From positions 4,568,001 to 4,632,000 of the forward strand of contig OX387604.1 of NCBI GenBank assembly GCA_947568835.1: DNA of 64,000 nucleotides, in the 5' to 3' direction. The notes under the pieces are model-generated. The model was given only the letters and a program-made list of their open reading frames with translations, did no database searches and was not told the DNA's origin. Below, piece after piece: positions 11,398-23,144 of the stretch (its first letter is position 1; the number at the start of each line of letters is the position of its first letter). Position numbers and translations under genes: made by a program. This DNA comes from Protonemura montana (taxonomy: Eukaryota > Arthropoda > Insecta > Plecoptera > Nemouridae).

Positions 11398-12813
11398 ATA
11401 TTATGAACCAACGATAATTGCGCTGTTGTTTCTTATTGGCGTCGGAATCAAAGTTGAACTTACCACGGGTTGCCATCGTCAGGGGTATTAGTGATGAGAT
11501 TATTTACTGATGTGCTTCTTTACCGATGTACTCCTTAACTGATATCTTCTGAAGATGGCATCCAATCGCTGTAAAGGATTTCGCCTTACAACCAGAAGTA
11601 AATTATGCTGATCCTTTGTGTTTTTACTTGATAGCACATAATGCTGAGAGAATTGCCACATTTGAACTTTAACCGCACGATTCTGCCCTTCTCCATTCTT
11701 GGTACGAACCAAACTGTACAGATGACCTTGAACGCGTTCTCGGCACCTCCACCAACAAGCGCACAATAAGGAAGTGGCGATCTTAGCTAACACGGTTAAA
11801 AAATAAGCAAAGCAACTTAAAACTTGTTAATGCGCCTCATCCTATTTTTATAGCTGATATAAAAACTATCCAGATTTGTTCATTTCCACGAGACAAGTTT
11901 ATTTGTAAATTTGTTATTCGGAAACAGATGCAAACTGCATCATTAGAAAAAACAAATGAACGTGTGCCTAGGTGTACGTTTAGGTTAAGATTGATGATGA
12001 GCGGTTGTTTTCATTCGACAGGCATCTTAATTGGTTTGCGAGTAAACAGATCTGTCGATTTGTTACTGCCAAGGAAAAAGCTCTCCAGATACCATTTAAG
12101 TGAGAAAGATCTGTAGGGTTTTAAACTTTGAAATACTGCCTATAGCGGACATTCTAAAAAGTTTTCATAAGTGAATACTTTCTGGGGACTTTTTTACGAT
12201 ATTAACATCAGTGACTGACTTGTAATAAGAAAAAATTCGCTGCAAAATTTATGGATTCTTTTAGAGGAATCGTTTGAACGTGGCGGTAATCGGAAATCGG
12301 AACAGGTAATCATTCTTTTTTCATTTGTGTCGTGTCGTGGGTATGTCGCACGATTAGTAATTGATCACGACTTCCAATTCTTGCACCATACATTTTTACT
12401 CACCCTCCAACTAATGCTCACCATACTTTCTACTTACCACTTATTTAAAAAAAAGTCGATCACGTACACTATTTAGATATACAATAACATTCTATTGTAC
12501 CATAACCTCACTGTTTTATGATTATAAGGAACATTATTATTCATTATAACATTATTATTATTATTTATTTCAAACTCAATCATGCAAAGTTGAAAACAAA
12601 ATAAAATCTAATTGTCCAAGGGTTATTCATCCCCATCACAGTCGTGCTAGTTTAAATAAAAGGAGTATTTACCTCTTTATCTTTCCATTGAGTTTAGATA
12701 TCCACGTCAAATGCCAAAACATGTCCCATAACTCTCTGCCAGTGCTTTGTTTCATCATATTGAAGCGAGAGTTTAACCTAGATAATAGTGCACAATAAAC
12801 TACCTGCTATCTC

Positions 12814-12821
12814 TGACGTCA
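12814..12821. promoter_or_regulatory. Perfect CRE-type octamer TGACGTCA
   Basis: The palindrome TGACGTCA is the classic CREB/ATF site. Four perfect copies occur in the window (8237, 12814, 23137, 63120). Intronic function is inference only. Confidence 0.3.
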
Positions 12822-13480
12822 GCAATGCAATTTTGAACCAAGAAATGCAGTAAGCTAATCAGAAAACCGAACCGCAATGTGGTCTGTGCAACGGAGTAGG
12901 GGCAAACTCATTTGAATCTGTTAGAGCCACTCGGCGATTCTATCTTAGGATCTTTAGCTGCAAGTATCTATGGGAAATGTCTAAGTTCTCTCGGTTTAAG
13001 CAAGCAAGCTTGCTTGGAATTCAATTCGTGGTTGGTATGTGGCTAGTGGTATTTTCATGCGAAATAATTGAACAGATAACAAGATGGTTTTGTAGATTTA
13101 TCTAGCTACCACATTCGACAAAACAACTGCTATTTTTATTTAGTGTGTCTTTTTGTAGGAAAAGTCTTTCTTATTATATCTTTACTGATATATCACTTAG
13201 ATCAATTGCCAATGATAAACGAACAATCGCTTGGTTGATTATTCATTGATCTTTTCTTTTGTTCTTATCGTTTATTGATTCTTCAAAGATCAAAGAAATC
13301 GAAAAGGAATGAAAAATATAGGATTGAAATCTTGTTTGTGTGTTTTATCTGCATTTAAGTACATATTTAAAGTCAATTTATTTCAAATGGATTAATAGTT
13401 GCATTAAACATTCTTTTTGTTACAATGAAAAAACAGAACCTAGGGCTTTGCGAACGCAATTCAAGTTGCGTTGTAATCGA

Positions 13481-13828
13481 AGTTCAGCAACACTACGCTG
13501 AGTCAGGTATTGGATGGGTGACCATCATACACATGACCAGTTCTGTTCGGGAGAGAGGTTGGAGGGATGAAAGTTAGTACAGCAACTTCATTCTCCTTGC
13601 TTATCGACCTCTCGACAGCATGGATTTGTGGAGGAATCCTGTTGTTCGCGTTGTACCGTCCTTTGGAAGGGACGTTAAGCCGGTGGTCCCCTTGGTGCAC
13701 TTCGACAGGAGTAGGCTACATGCCGGCACCAGTTTTCTCCTCCTCCTTTCTAGGCTAGGTTAGATTCATCATCATCCTCATCATCATCCTCATCATCATC
13801 CACTCATTCACCGACGCCATTAGACTAT
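13481..13828 (+). mobile_element. 5S-derived SINE, lacking extreme head and tail
   Basis: Starts within the 5S-like head (cgaagttcagcaacac) and runs through a well-preserved body. It includes ggacgttaagccggtggtcc and an expanded catcatcctcat stretch, and stops at 'gacgccattagac' before the family's 3' tail. Confidence 0.88.
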
Positions 13829-14579
13829 CTGATCATCAATCAGATCAGCGTATGCTCTTTTCTATTATTTTTTTCTTATATTTCTTTTATGTTCTTTTCT
13901 ATTCACTTCTTAAAATGTATTTGAAAAAATGGGTAGTGTATTTAGGAATCTCGGGGAGGCTGCGCCCCCTAGGCGCCCCTCCTCTCATATCTTTCTCCTA
14001 CCGCCATACATCTTGATTTTGAAACCTACAAATTGTTTTCATGGAAATAATATCTGCCAATTTTAGCCGTTTCAGGACCGTTTTTTTTTTCAGTGAAAAA
14101 TGTATGAAAACTGTCAAAAAATGTCATAGGTGGCTAACCGATTTTGCTGATTAATGAAGACAATTCAAGTCACGTCATTTCGAAGGTGTCTTGCAATTTT
14201 TATAAAAATCGGTTCAACCGTTAAGTCTGTAAAATGCCAACAAACACTAGAATAAAACAACAAAAAATACGTATTTTTTATTCTGGGTAGACAAGTCGAG
14301 TATGCGTCGCTCGCTACGTTCATCGAATAAAACCAATTGAACTATTGACAGTCCGTTTTTATTGACGTTTTTTTTCTAATATCGTAGATAAAATAAAATT
14401 GTGCAACCTACCTATACCACATCCACAGCTAAAAAAAATTATGTCATACATAAAAAATCACTTCAAAAATGTCCATAAAATATTATCCTAGATTTTCATT
14501 ACGTCTCACAGAATTTGATAGAAATAAAGCTGCAATCAGTTTAGAATTTTCTTGGAGCTACCGTGCAGAGCACTAATAT

Positions 14580-14665
14580 CCTAACATCTGACAGGAAGGT
14601 TCCTGCCAAGATCAAACCTGGCACCTCCGACAGCCAAGACGCGTCAGCAACGCTAGTAACCAGAT
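14580..14665 (-). repeat. Possible tRNA-like SINE head
   Basis: On the minus strand there is an A-box-like tract (ctagcgttgctgacgcg) and, about 35 bases on, a B-box-like tract (ccaggtttgatcttggc). This is the spacing of a tRNA-type pol III promoter. It does not fold into a proper tRNA as far as I can see. Only one copy is present, so the family cannot be established here. Confidence 0.35.
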
Positions 14666-15189
14666 GTTTTATCTAAACTTGTTCCATTGAAGATGAGCGA
14701 GTTATGGCAAAACAGTGGAGTAGACATGATTCATATTTGGATTGGGATACAAGTGCGTCGTAACTTAAACAAACAACAGGTATGCAATTTGAGGTCATTG
14801 AGTGTTAAGATTGAAATGTGACACGAAAAAGAACTGCAATTTTCGTTGTTGGATCACGGCTTTCTATTTTTTTTTTTTTTTCATCTCTGAAAAAAAAATT
14901 CGGGAAGAAAAAAGTAAATTTTCTAACATATGAACGATGGCACATGTGATTTTTTTCCGTAATTATTACCTATACATGCTATAACTTATTTCTGGACGTC
15001 GTGCCCCCGCATGCAGGACTGAACGCCACTGGAACGTAACAAACCGCTTAGCACTGATTCCTGAACATCTGTTGCGGTTTTATGAGAACATCGTGTAACA
15101 TTGATCAGTATATACTTGCGTGGATAGCAGAACAAGCAATGTTGACTAATTCTCTACAGAAAATCGACTGTCTTTGATGATGATAACTG

Positions 15190-15642
15190 GGATTTAACGA
15201 CACACTGTTTTGACATCTGGCCATGTGACACTGGTATACTGGCGTCGGTGGATGAGTGGATGAGTGGATGAGTGGATGAGTGGATGAGTGGATGAGGATG
15301 ATGATGAACCTAACTTTGCCTAGAAGGGAGGAGGGTAAACCCGGTTCTGGTACGTAGACTACTCCTGTCGAATAGCACGAAGGGGACCACCGGCTAAACG
15401 TCCCTTCCGAAGGACGGTACAACGCTAACAACAGGATTCCTCCACAAATCCATGCTGTAGAGAGGTTGATAAGCTAGGCGAATGAAGTTGATGTACTAGC
15501 TTTCGTCCCTCCAGCCTCTATGCCGAAAACAGAACTGGGCATGTATATGATGGTCACTCATCCAATCCCTGAACCAGCGCAGTGTTGCTTAACTTCGGTG
15601 GTCTCATGAGAACCGGTGTTTTAACACGCCAAACCGTTCGGT
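15190..15642 (-). mobile_element. 5S-derived SINE, full length
   Basis: The best complete minus-strand copy. Read on its own strand, it runs: leader 'ccgaacggtttggcgtgtt'; the 5S-like head with agacc/accgaagttaagcaacac and a ggatgagtgaccatc version of the 5S C-box region; body; ggacgtttagccggtggtcc; CATC-rich tract; and tail 'aaacagtgtgtcgttaaa'. A frame of 108 codons crosses it but is an accident of the repeat. Confidence 0.92.
15248..15295. repeat. Tandem octamer (gtggatga) x6 inside a SINE
   Basis: Six exact copies of an 8-bp unit, expanded from the CATCCACTCATT segment of the SINE. Other copies have only one or two units, so the expansion happened after insertion. Confidence 0.9.
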
Positions 15643-16774
15643 TGACTGTCTTTTGACATGTCCTTTTATGGAAAATACCGGGGATATACCATTTTTTCAA
15701 TCTTTTCCAAATATCTTATCTTCCTTATTTGGCTAGCATACTTTGTAGTGGTAGTGTTTTTGATCCTCTCACTGTTTACGGGTTTAAATGGATGTTTTAA
15801 GAAAGTAACTTTCAAGTCTTCCTACTATTCAAATTTTTGACTTTTCTTTTTTTCGTCCAGTCAGATTTTCTATTAGTTTTAACTCAGCCATCCTTTAATT
15901 CTAAAACCAATGTAAGTGCTAGCTACGGTGACAATCAAACCCTATTATCAAGATGGCCGTGAATGTCATCTAGGATACAGATAGCAAATACTGATGTCAA
16001 TCTCTCTTCTTCAGCGCCCCTGATATCTATTTATATGGAAGTCATGTTGAGGAGCCTAATTACTTAATGGTACTACCAGTAAGACCACCGCAAAGATATT
16101 GCTCGTTGTGTTCAGATATTCTACTACTGTTGCTCAATGTATGTAAAGAATTGTGAAGAGAAATCTAATGAAAGAAGAGTGTAAGTGAAAATGAGAATGA
16201 ATGAGAATGAATTTAAAGAGTTTTAGGAAATTGTTAAAACATGTGTTGTTAATGTAATATGTAAATTATGTGATGATACTTAGACAAGGTAAAACATGTA
16301 CAAATCTGCTTTGAGCATATATACTACACTTCCGGTGTTTACTTGTCATCTAGCAGATAAGAGATGACCGACACCCACTGACTATTTGCTGTACATTATT
16401 ACTTATATTGCTTACATCATTTGCTTACATTATTTTCTTACATCAGAACAGTGCTTGCTTTTGAGCAGATTACCCACTTACATCTTCAGAGTAGGAGGTG
16501 ATGAGCAAGAACAAAGTAAAACGGGAAAGACCGTGATAGTCAGTTGTTTTGATTTGTGTCCTAAAACCCACTCTCGTTAACTCAATTTTGAGAGTGTGAC
16601 TACTCAAAAAAACTATAAACCATAGCTTGTGACTTTGCAGCAATTTTTGACCTCCCGCTATATTTTTTAAACACATTTATGTAGGTATTCTTTTAATTAC
16701 ACACGCACATTGTTAATAACCTTGTAGTCGGTAATTATTTCTAGCTAATGGTGGATTGGCCAGGATGCCACTGT

Positions 16775-16888
16775 CTGAAGCCAGACTGTCTGGCTCCTGG
16801 CTCTTTGGTTCTCTGGACATCGGACTGTCTGGCTATCGGGCTGTAGAGCTGATTGGCTTTCTGGCTATTTGGCTATCTGACTATTAGG
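16775..16888. repeat. Degenerate CTGG/TGGCT-rich tandem tract
   Basis: Repeats of 'ctgtctggct', 'ctggctatttgg' and related words with substitutions. It is imperfect and looks like an old minisatellite. Confidence 0.6.
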
Positions 16889-18579
16889 GCTCTAGGGGGA
16901 TTCGTTTGATAGTGATGGTTAATTACAGGCCCATAAGTGGGGAGAAACTGTTGCTAGATTTAATGTGAGATCTCCTGCGTGAAACCTTCTTATACTGCGG
17001 CAACTGAAGTATGGCAATCGAAGAAAAATAAATTAGTAAAGCGCAATTTCCGCATTTTCTGTTTTGATTTTCTGAGGCTTTGAGAGTCATGAGTTGAGCT
17101 GAGAAGCTATGTTGGGCACTCTCAGCATCTCCATGATAACCAAACATTGAATCCAAATTGCCAAGACTGATTGCAAACTAATATGCACATTATTTCCTTC
17201 ACAATGTCCAAGACATTCATATAATTGAGGAAGAGACAAAATGGCGACTTGTATTTTGCACAAAACACTGAGTTGCTCGTATTATGTCACTGAGATTATT
17301 ATTCGAGTGGGGTAAGTCATTGGGGAGAAGCCAATGGCATTCATCCTAGCAATATGCAACACTAAATCTAGAAAATCTAGCAAAAAGCTAATATAACAAT
17401 CTATGAATATATCTGGCAGTATGACATCAAATGGTAAGGTAGGCATCTAATCTAGCACCGAGCGTTCAGTGCGCCAAAATGGTTGGTTTGCGAAGTGTGG
17501 GCCTTGATGCTCGATAGCATATAGGGATCTTGGATGGGATGCTTTGGTTGCTGGTGCTAGTGCTGGTGCAGGGGGTTCTGTTAGGAGAAATGCAGGATCT
17601 GGCAGGCGTATAGTGAGAGGCTGGATTGCACGTAGATTGGTCCGCCGTAGTCCCAAAGATCTTGTACTGCAAGCATACGCTCTGTCGTGACAGAAAATTG
17701 AATTTCAATATCAAGTAATAGCTTCACAATCTGGTGCATTGCGTCGGGTGGAAGATCTGTTAAGCAAGTCCCTGAAAAAGTTACAGGGAATACTTTTCAA
17801 AGCTTCGTCTTTTTTCCTGCCGCCGCCTATCCGAGTTTTATAAAAAGTGCGTGATTCGCATTTTCATTTTAGTTGAAATGAAACCAGTTTAGAAACTGTG
17901 TTTTGTTGTGCGCCACACATTTCAGGTTAACAAAAATCGTGAATCTTTACATTTGGAATTGGAAATGAGGTTTCGATGCGTTGGAAATCTAAAATTGTAT
18001 GTGGGACTTTGTAGATATTTTCTGTACGCAGGTTTATTTTAAAACAAAGACATGGTCGAAACGTTCGCTGTGACTTGGTTAATTGTTATCATTCACCGTA
18101 TATTTAAATTATTTTCTTATTGGACATCTTTTCGTTTTTTAATTTGTCCATCTTATGCTTGATTTTTTTATTGGAATCAGCGATCTCGAATTGATTGGTC
18201 GCAATATACCATGGCCATGCAATCGGAAGCTGAAATTAGCAAACGGTGCACATGATTTTCGACCGGAATACACTAGCACAATTATTCTATTCTCATCACT
18301 AAATTTTATTATGTAAAGTGGGGGTTCCGTAAGTAGCAAAGCAAAAGTGAATAATCAACTTTCTTATAACCAATTGCATGCATATATGTTTCAAACTCAC
18401 CACTTCTCGCCACTTGCATAATTATGCATATCTGCTAAATACCTAGGATATATTATGTTTGCACAAATTATACCATCAATATTTTAACGAGCAAAATATC
18501 GGTTTTTAAACAAAATCTATACATATAACTATGGCTTCCGGTAAACATCCATTCACTTAATGTTTTCTTTTTCTTGCAG

Positions 18580-18861
18580 ACACGTCGAACAACCGTAACC
18601 ACCTGAGTGTCACGATAGAGCTGAGTCCAATAGCAAATAATGAAGACGATGATAAGTTGTCTCCAATGTCAGCTACATTGGGAGGCCTAGAACCCCCGAA
18701 TTTTCGTGATGCTTTGGCAGCCAGTGGCGAGCGAGATAGTGTGCGTGGAGGAATACGCAGTGGCGCACTTCTGGCAAATCAGGACAGCAGAAGAAGAAGG
18801 AGCGGTAGTGATACTGCGGTCGGAGATGGAAACGGCAATACTGACACTTATGGAGTTGGTG
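18580..18861 (+). CDS. KCNQ: KCNQ potassium channel, isoform A second exon
   Basis: A strong acceptor (tttcttgcag) and donor (GGTG|GTGAGT) enclose 282 bp that stay open in the frame set by the first exon: two bases complete a codon, 93 codons follow, then one base. The product begins TSNNRNHLSVTIELSPIAN, continues through MSATLGGLEPPNFRDALAA, and ends in an Arg/Ser- and Gly-rich stretch (QDSRRRRSGSDTAVGDGNGN). This is cytoplasmic N-terminal tail with an acidic patch (NEDDDK) and no membrane segment. The RRRRS cluster is a possible phosphorylation or trafficking signal (inference). Codon use and GC content stand out from the AT-rich intron, and the phase matches both neighbours. Confidence 0.82.
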
Positions 18862-19311
18862 GTGAGTAGACGAAGTTGAATGGAATCGGTAGCACAGTTG
18901 AGATGTTTTTGGTAAGAAGAATGAGTGGAATCGGTATAATTTGGTATAATATCATAGAGATATGGATAGAGATCATAAAAGAGATAACATATATATCACC
19001 GAACTGAAAAAAGCCAATATAAATTAACCACTTCCAAGTTTTTAGGTCTGGACCTCTTTTCGTTATCGCTCCATTAGAACTCTTATCAACAATTTCTGGT
19101 GGAATTCGACAAATTTTTTATAGATTTCATTAATTCTAAATTAAAATTGAAATTGAAACATTTTTCAGAAGGAATAGTAATTTTACAGTGTTCTGCTCTG
19201 TAAGGTAGGTTTAGTGGACCTTTTATCTGAATCAAATAGCTAAACGCACTTTCAGAACGCAAATCATTTGGGTGTAAGGAGAATAAGATAAGTTAAACAT
19301 GAAAATATTTT

Positions 19312-19447
19312 TGTTCTGTGGTTTTACGGTAGATGCTCATTTTTTAGGGGTTTTTAGTCCTGAAAAGGACTTCGCCCTAGGACATAATCCTTTAGAGGAC
19401 TAAAATCCCCTAAAAAAAAAGCTTTAATCGTAAAACCACAGAAAACA
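19312..19447. mobile_element. Palindromic MITE-like element (136 bp)
   Basis: The two halves are inverted copies. Outer arms are tgttctgtggttttacg and cgtaaaaccacagaaaaca. Inner arms are ttttttaggggtttttagtc and gactaaaatcccctaaaaaa, with nested smaller pairs (aaaggact / atcctttagagg). There is no ORF. Near-complete self-complementarity is typical of foldback MITEs. No second copy is in the window and I found no clear target duplication. Confidence 0.65.
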
Positions 19448-19688
19448 TACATCAACGGCTCTCAAAATCTACATGAAATCATGAAAATATTTGTTTCAAT
19501 AAATTGGTGGTAAGTTGACAAACATGAAAGCAGGCTGTAAAATGGGAGAACATCTGAGTAAGACCGAAAGGTAGTTAGCCACCTGCGGGAAGGGGAAGGA
19601 AGTGAACAACTTGGAAACTCCCAGGTTATCTGGGAAGAAAAAGAAAAGAGGGCACCATAATAACAAAAACCATTTGAAATGGATTTTG

Positions 19689-20072
19689 AATGCTAAGTAA
19701 AGGACAACTAAATTTACCAACGTTTCGTAACTTGTACTGATTACTTCTTCAAGGGCTAGAGCAGTCCTGACAATTTTCCGATAACAAAAGAACCACATAA
19801 AATTATAACAATTACCTAGTTCAAGCATCCTAAATGCATCTTAATAAAATAATCAGGTTAAGTAACTCAAAAACTAATGTATTTTGTATTTTCTGAAAGA
19901 AAATCCCGAACAAATTGGCCAATTAATGAACCAAATTGAACCAATTATGTGTATGGAAAAAACGCCAATTTTCCGAGTTTGTCTTAACGTAATGTGATAC
20001 AATCAAAATGTCCTTATTCATTACGTTAAGTAAGAAACGTTGGGAAATTTAGTTGTCCTTTACTTAGCATTT
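19689..20072. mobile_element. Non-autonomous element with ~45-bp terminal inverted repeats
   Basis: The left end reads aatgctaagtaaaggacaac..., and the right end is its reverse complement (...gttgtcctttacttagcatt). Matching continues for roughly 45 bp with a few mismatches (aatttaccaacgtttcgtaa against aatttcccaacgtttcttac). The 384-bp unit has no coding capacity. The minus-strand frame 19496-19828 only partly overlaps it and is not a transposase. Confidence 0.7.
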
Positions 20073-21190
20073 AGCGTTTAAATTAGTTTCAAAAACGTTC
20101 AAACGAGGTTGCGAAATATTCAAATGACTACGGGATCGCTATCAGCCCAGGACCCCCACAATTCTATTGATATATTTTTAAATACTTCAACTGAAGTCCT
20201 GGAGCGATTATTTGTTGAAATTATTGAATGAACATAAATTGATCATGTGCATGATTGATTTTGATGATTGATGATTGCATTTGTTAAATGATTGAAATTG
20301 TTTGTTTCGCAGCATTGTCTTTTGCACTCAATGTATCTGTGAAGATCACAATTCTTTCATTTGGACGCATGTAGTTTAGCAATTTGCCAAAAGCTGGGGA
20401 ATTATTTGCAATTTTCTTAGTGTCCATATCTTCTAACTCTCTCCACAACCTTTGGACATTCCAAGATTACACACTACTGAAGGTGCATATCTTTGACCAG
20501 TTTGGTAACACTGAAGGTGGCGTAGCATTCTACCAAAGTTTTCTTGCTTGATCATCCCTTGATTTTATGCTTTTGGTCAAACTTCCGGGCAAGTTCCTGG
20601 ATTTAATTTTGCACCTTCTCTCTTTTCTTAATTTTTGATTGCACTAATCGTCAGTGTAGCTATTAATAATATAAAGATAAATAAATATAATTATTTCATT
20701 TCATCGTTCATATGCCAAAGTTTGAAAGAAGTTAAAATCAAATACCAATTTAATCACGAACAACTTTCTTTGAATCATTCGTTGGTACGTTCAAAGTTTA
20801 TAGTAAGATTTTCGCACCACCCAATAAGACTTGTCCCATGTATTCATACGAGTTAAAAGGCGTCGGTCGTAGGAAGTCTATTCCCTCTGATGTGCATTCC
20901 TTACGGCATCCTTTTAAGATAAAGAAAACCCTGTTAATTCCTAAAAGTTTTTCCGTTAGAGTCAACGCGCGCATTGCCGACTCGATATTGACCAGTAGTC
21001 ATCAACTTATTTTGTAATTAGGCAATGGTCAATAAGAAAAACCTATGGTGCAGTTTTGGAACTGTTAAATATATTTGAGCTTATCATAGTAAGTGCATTT
21101 CAAGTTGATATTGCGATTAGAAGTGAGTGAAATTGCAATGTTTATTTGGCTATGCAACCCTGCAGCGCATGACTCGTCAAAGAAATAACC

Positions 21191-21633
21191 GAAGAACGGT
21201 TTGGCGTGTTGGAAACACCGGTTCTCGTGAGATCACCGAAGTTAATCAACACTGCGCTGGGTCAGGTATTGGATGGGTGGCCATCATACACATGACTAGT
21301 TCTGTTCGGGAGAGAGGTTGGAGGGATGAAAGTTAATACAGCAACTTCATTCGCCTTGCTTATCAACCTCTCAACAGCATGTGTTTGTGGAGGAATCCTA
21401 TTAATCGCGTAGTACCATCTTATGGAAGGGACGTTAAGCCGGTGGTCTCCTTGGTGCTTTTTGACAGGAGTCGACTACGTGCTGGCACCGGGTTTTCCCC
21501 CCTCCCTTCTAGGCTACGTTAGGTTCGTCATCATCTTCAACATCATCATCATCCACTTATTCACCGACGCTATTAGACCAGTGCCGCATGGCCAGATGTC
21601 AAAACAGTGCGTCGTTAAACCCTAATAATCATC
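21191..21633 (+). mobile_element. 5S-derived SINE, full length
   Basis: Intact from leader (gaacggtttggcgtgttgg) through head (gttctcgtgagatcaccgaa), body and tail, ending gtgcgtcgttaaaccctaataatcatc. The head keeps the word order of the 5S internal promoter: the A-box-like gttaatcaac and the C-box-like ggatgggtggcc. Confidence 0.92.
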
Positions 21634-21965
21634 AACGAAGCAGCTGAATCCAACAACGATATTAAATTTAAAAATTAGCAAAGAAGAAACATTTCAGTGC
21701 GGTTTTACGGACTGGTTTTGGACCTGACTGTCACTGCAACTGCATATTTGACCTTTAATTACCTTATCAGTATTGTTCTCGGTGACCTCTACTGCTTGGT
21801 ACAACTTACAGGTACTACCGACTCTAGGTGGCTTTATTGCTGTCGCTGTTTTTCCTGATCGTGCAATTTTTAGTGGATTTTTTATATTATCTTGCAACGT
21901 TCTTGTTGTTATAATGGACATTTGTGTCTAGTTCAGTTTAAAACATGTATTGACTTCATGACTTC

Positions 21966-22103
21966 ATGAAATCTGATTTAAATTGCAAACGCTTGCAGTG
22001 CGCGGGGATTTTTATTTTTAGGAACCCTCTCGAAAATGGATGCCTAAACGTCCGTTTGGACATCAATTTTTGAGAGGGTAATAATTTTCCCAATAATAAA
22101 TGT
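21966..22103 (-). mobile_element. Hairpin repeat family H1, copy 2
   Basis: Reverse-oriented relative of 11262-11397. The internal foldback is better kept here: cctctcgaaaatggatgcctaaacg pairs in part with cgtttggacatcaatttttgagagg. This argues that the hairpin is ancestral to the family. Confidence 0.65.
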
Positions 22104-23136
22104 ATTCCTATCTTATTATTGGTCAGTAAAAAAGTCACTGCATTGTTTGAAAATTTAAAACATCGTTTTGGAGGCGATTTCAAAAACAGATAAGCACCCA
22201 GTATAGGGCGTTCAATTTATTTTTTTATTTTTTCTGATTTACGTTTCCGAAAAATAGCTTATGTTAAAAGGGAACCTGAGGCGAATATTGTGCGAAGTTA
22301 GGGGAAATGCCCCGTCTAGGGGAAATGCCCGCCCTTTTTCATACCAAAACTAAAACACAACTAAATAACGAAGGTTAAATGCGATAACCATGGCCTTATG
22401 TGTGATTATACATACTCGGCAGCAATTGGACCATACTTTTAAACTTACCTACCTTCTGAAACTCGGTAACCATTGAACATCTCGACTAGCTTACCAAAGC
22501 ATTGCAAATCAACTGTAATTTCACAATGTAAAAGGTAAATGCATTTTACAATTATACCAAATGAAAAAAAAATCATGTTTTAAATGGGTATTTAAATTAA
22601 CAAAATGGAAATGACTAAATGCAATAAAAAAATGAATTAATCAGGCAAGAAGTACAAAAGTGTTGCACGTTAATGGAGATTTTGTTCCTTTCTTTGGAAA
22701 TTGTCCGTATGATTCGAATTTACTTGATTGCTATGAATAATAAATATCGAACCTGCTTTCAACTTTATTGTACGCTTTATTCCTGTATGCTTCCTCTACT
22801 GACTACTCTTTAGAAATAGTGTATGGGCACGGAATACTGCTTGAATAGAGACACATCATTACATGCCATGCTGTTCATGGCCTCATAAATAATGCATTAT
22901 CATGACACCAAATGCACTTCAAACTCTACCGGTATTATCATACTATTTTGCATTCTCCTGCATTTTGTCTTCACCTTTAAAACAAAACAAAACGAAAAAA
23001 TATATGGACATTTTTTTGAGTGGACTCATGGCTTAGAGCTCATGGGATGATCGTATTCTCTAGACGCTTGGGATAACGTGACAAAACTTACAAAAATAAA
23101 AAAATCATGTATTCATTTCAGGTCTTTAAGTGTGTA

Positions 23137-23144
23137 TGACGTCA
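23137..23144. promoter_or_regulatory. Perfect CRE-type octamer TGACGTCA
   Basis: Intronic TGACGTCA in an AT-rich setting. No promoter elements are recognised beside it. Confidence 0.3.

Larger units (their letters stand above)
8299..18579 (+). other. KCNQ isoform A intron 1 (about 10.3 kb)
   Basis: Bounded by GTAAGT at 8299 and a pyrimidine-rich acceptor (ttttctttttcttgcag) at 18579. Inside are SINE copies (9119-9195, 9309-9680, 13481-13828, 15190-15642), a ~145-bp MITE (9908-10050), a hairpin repeat (11262-11397), a poly-G run and a possible tRNA-like SINE head (14580-14665). No further exon is convincing. Frames at 10569-10859 and 11500-11793 have no family resemblance that I recognise. 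Confidence 0.65.
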
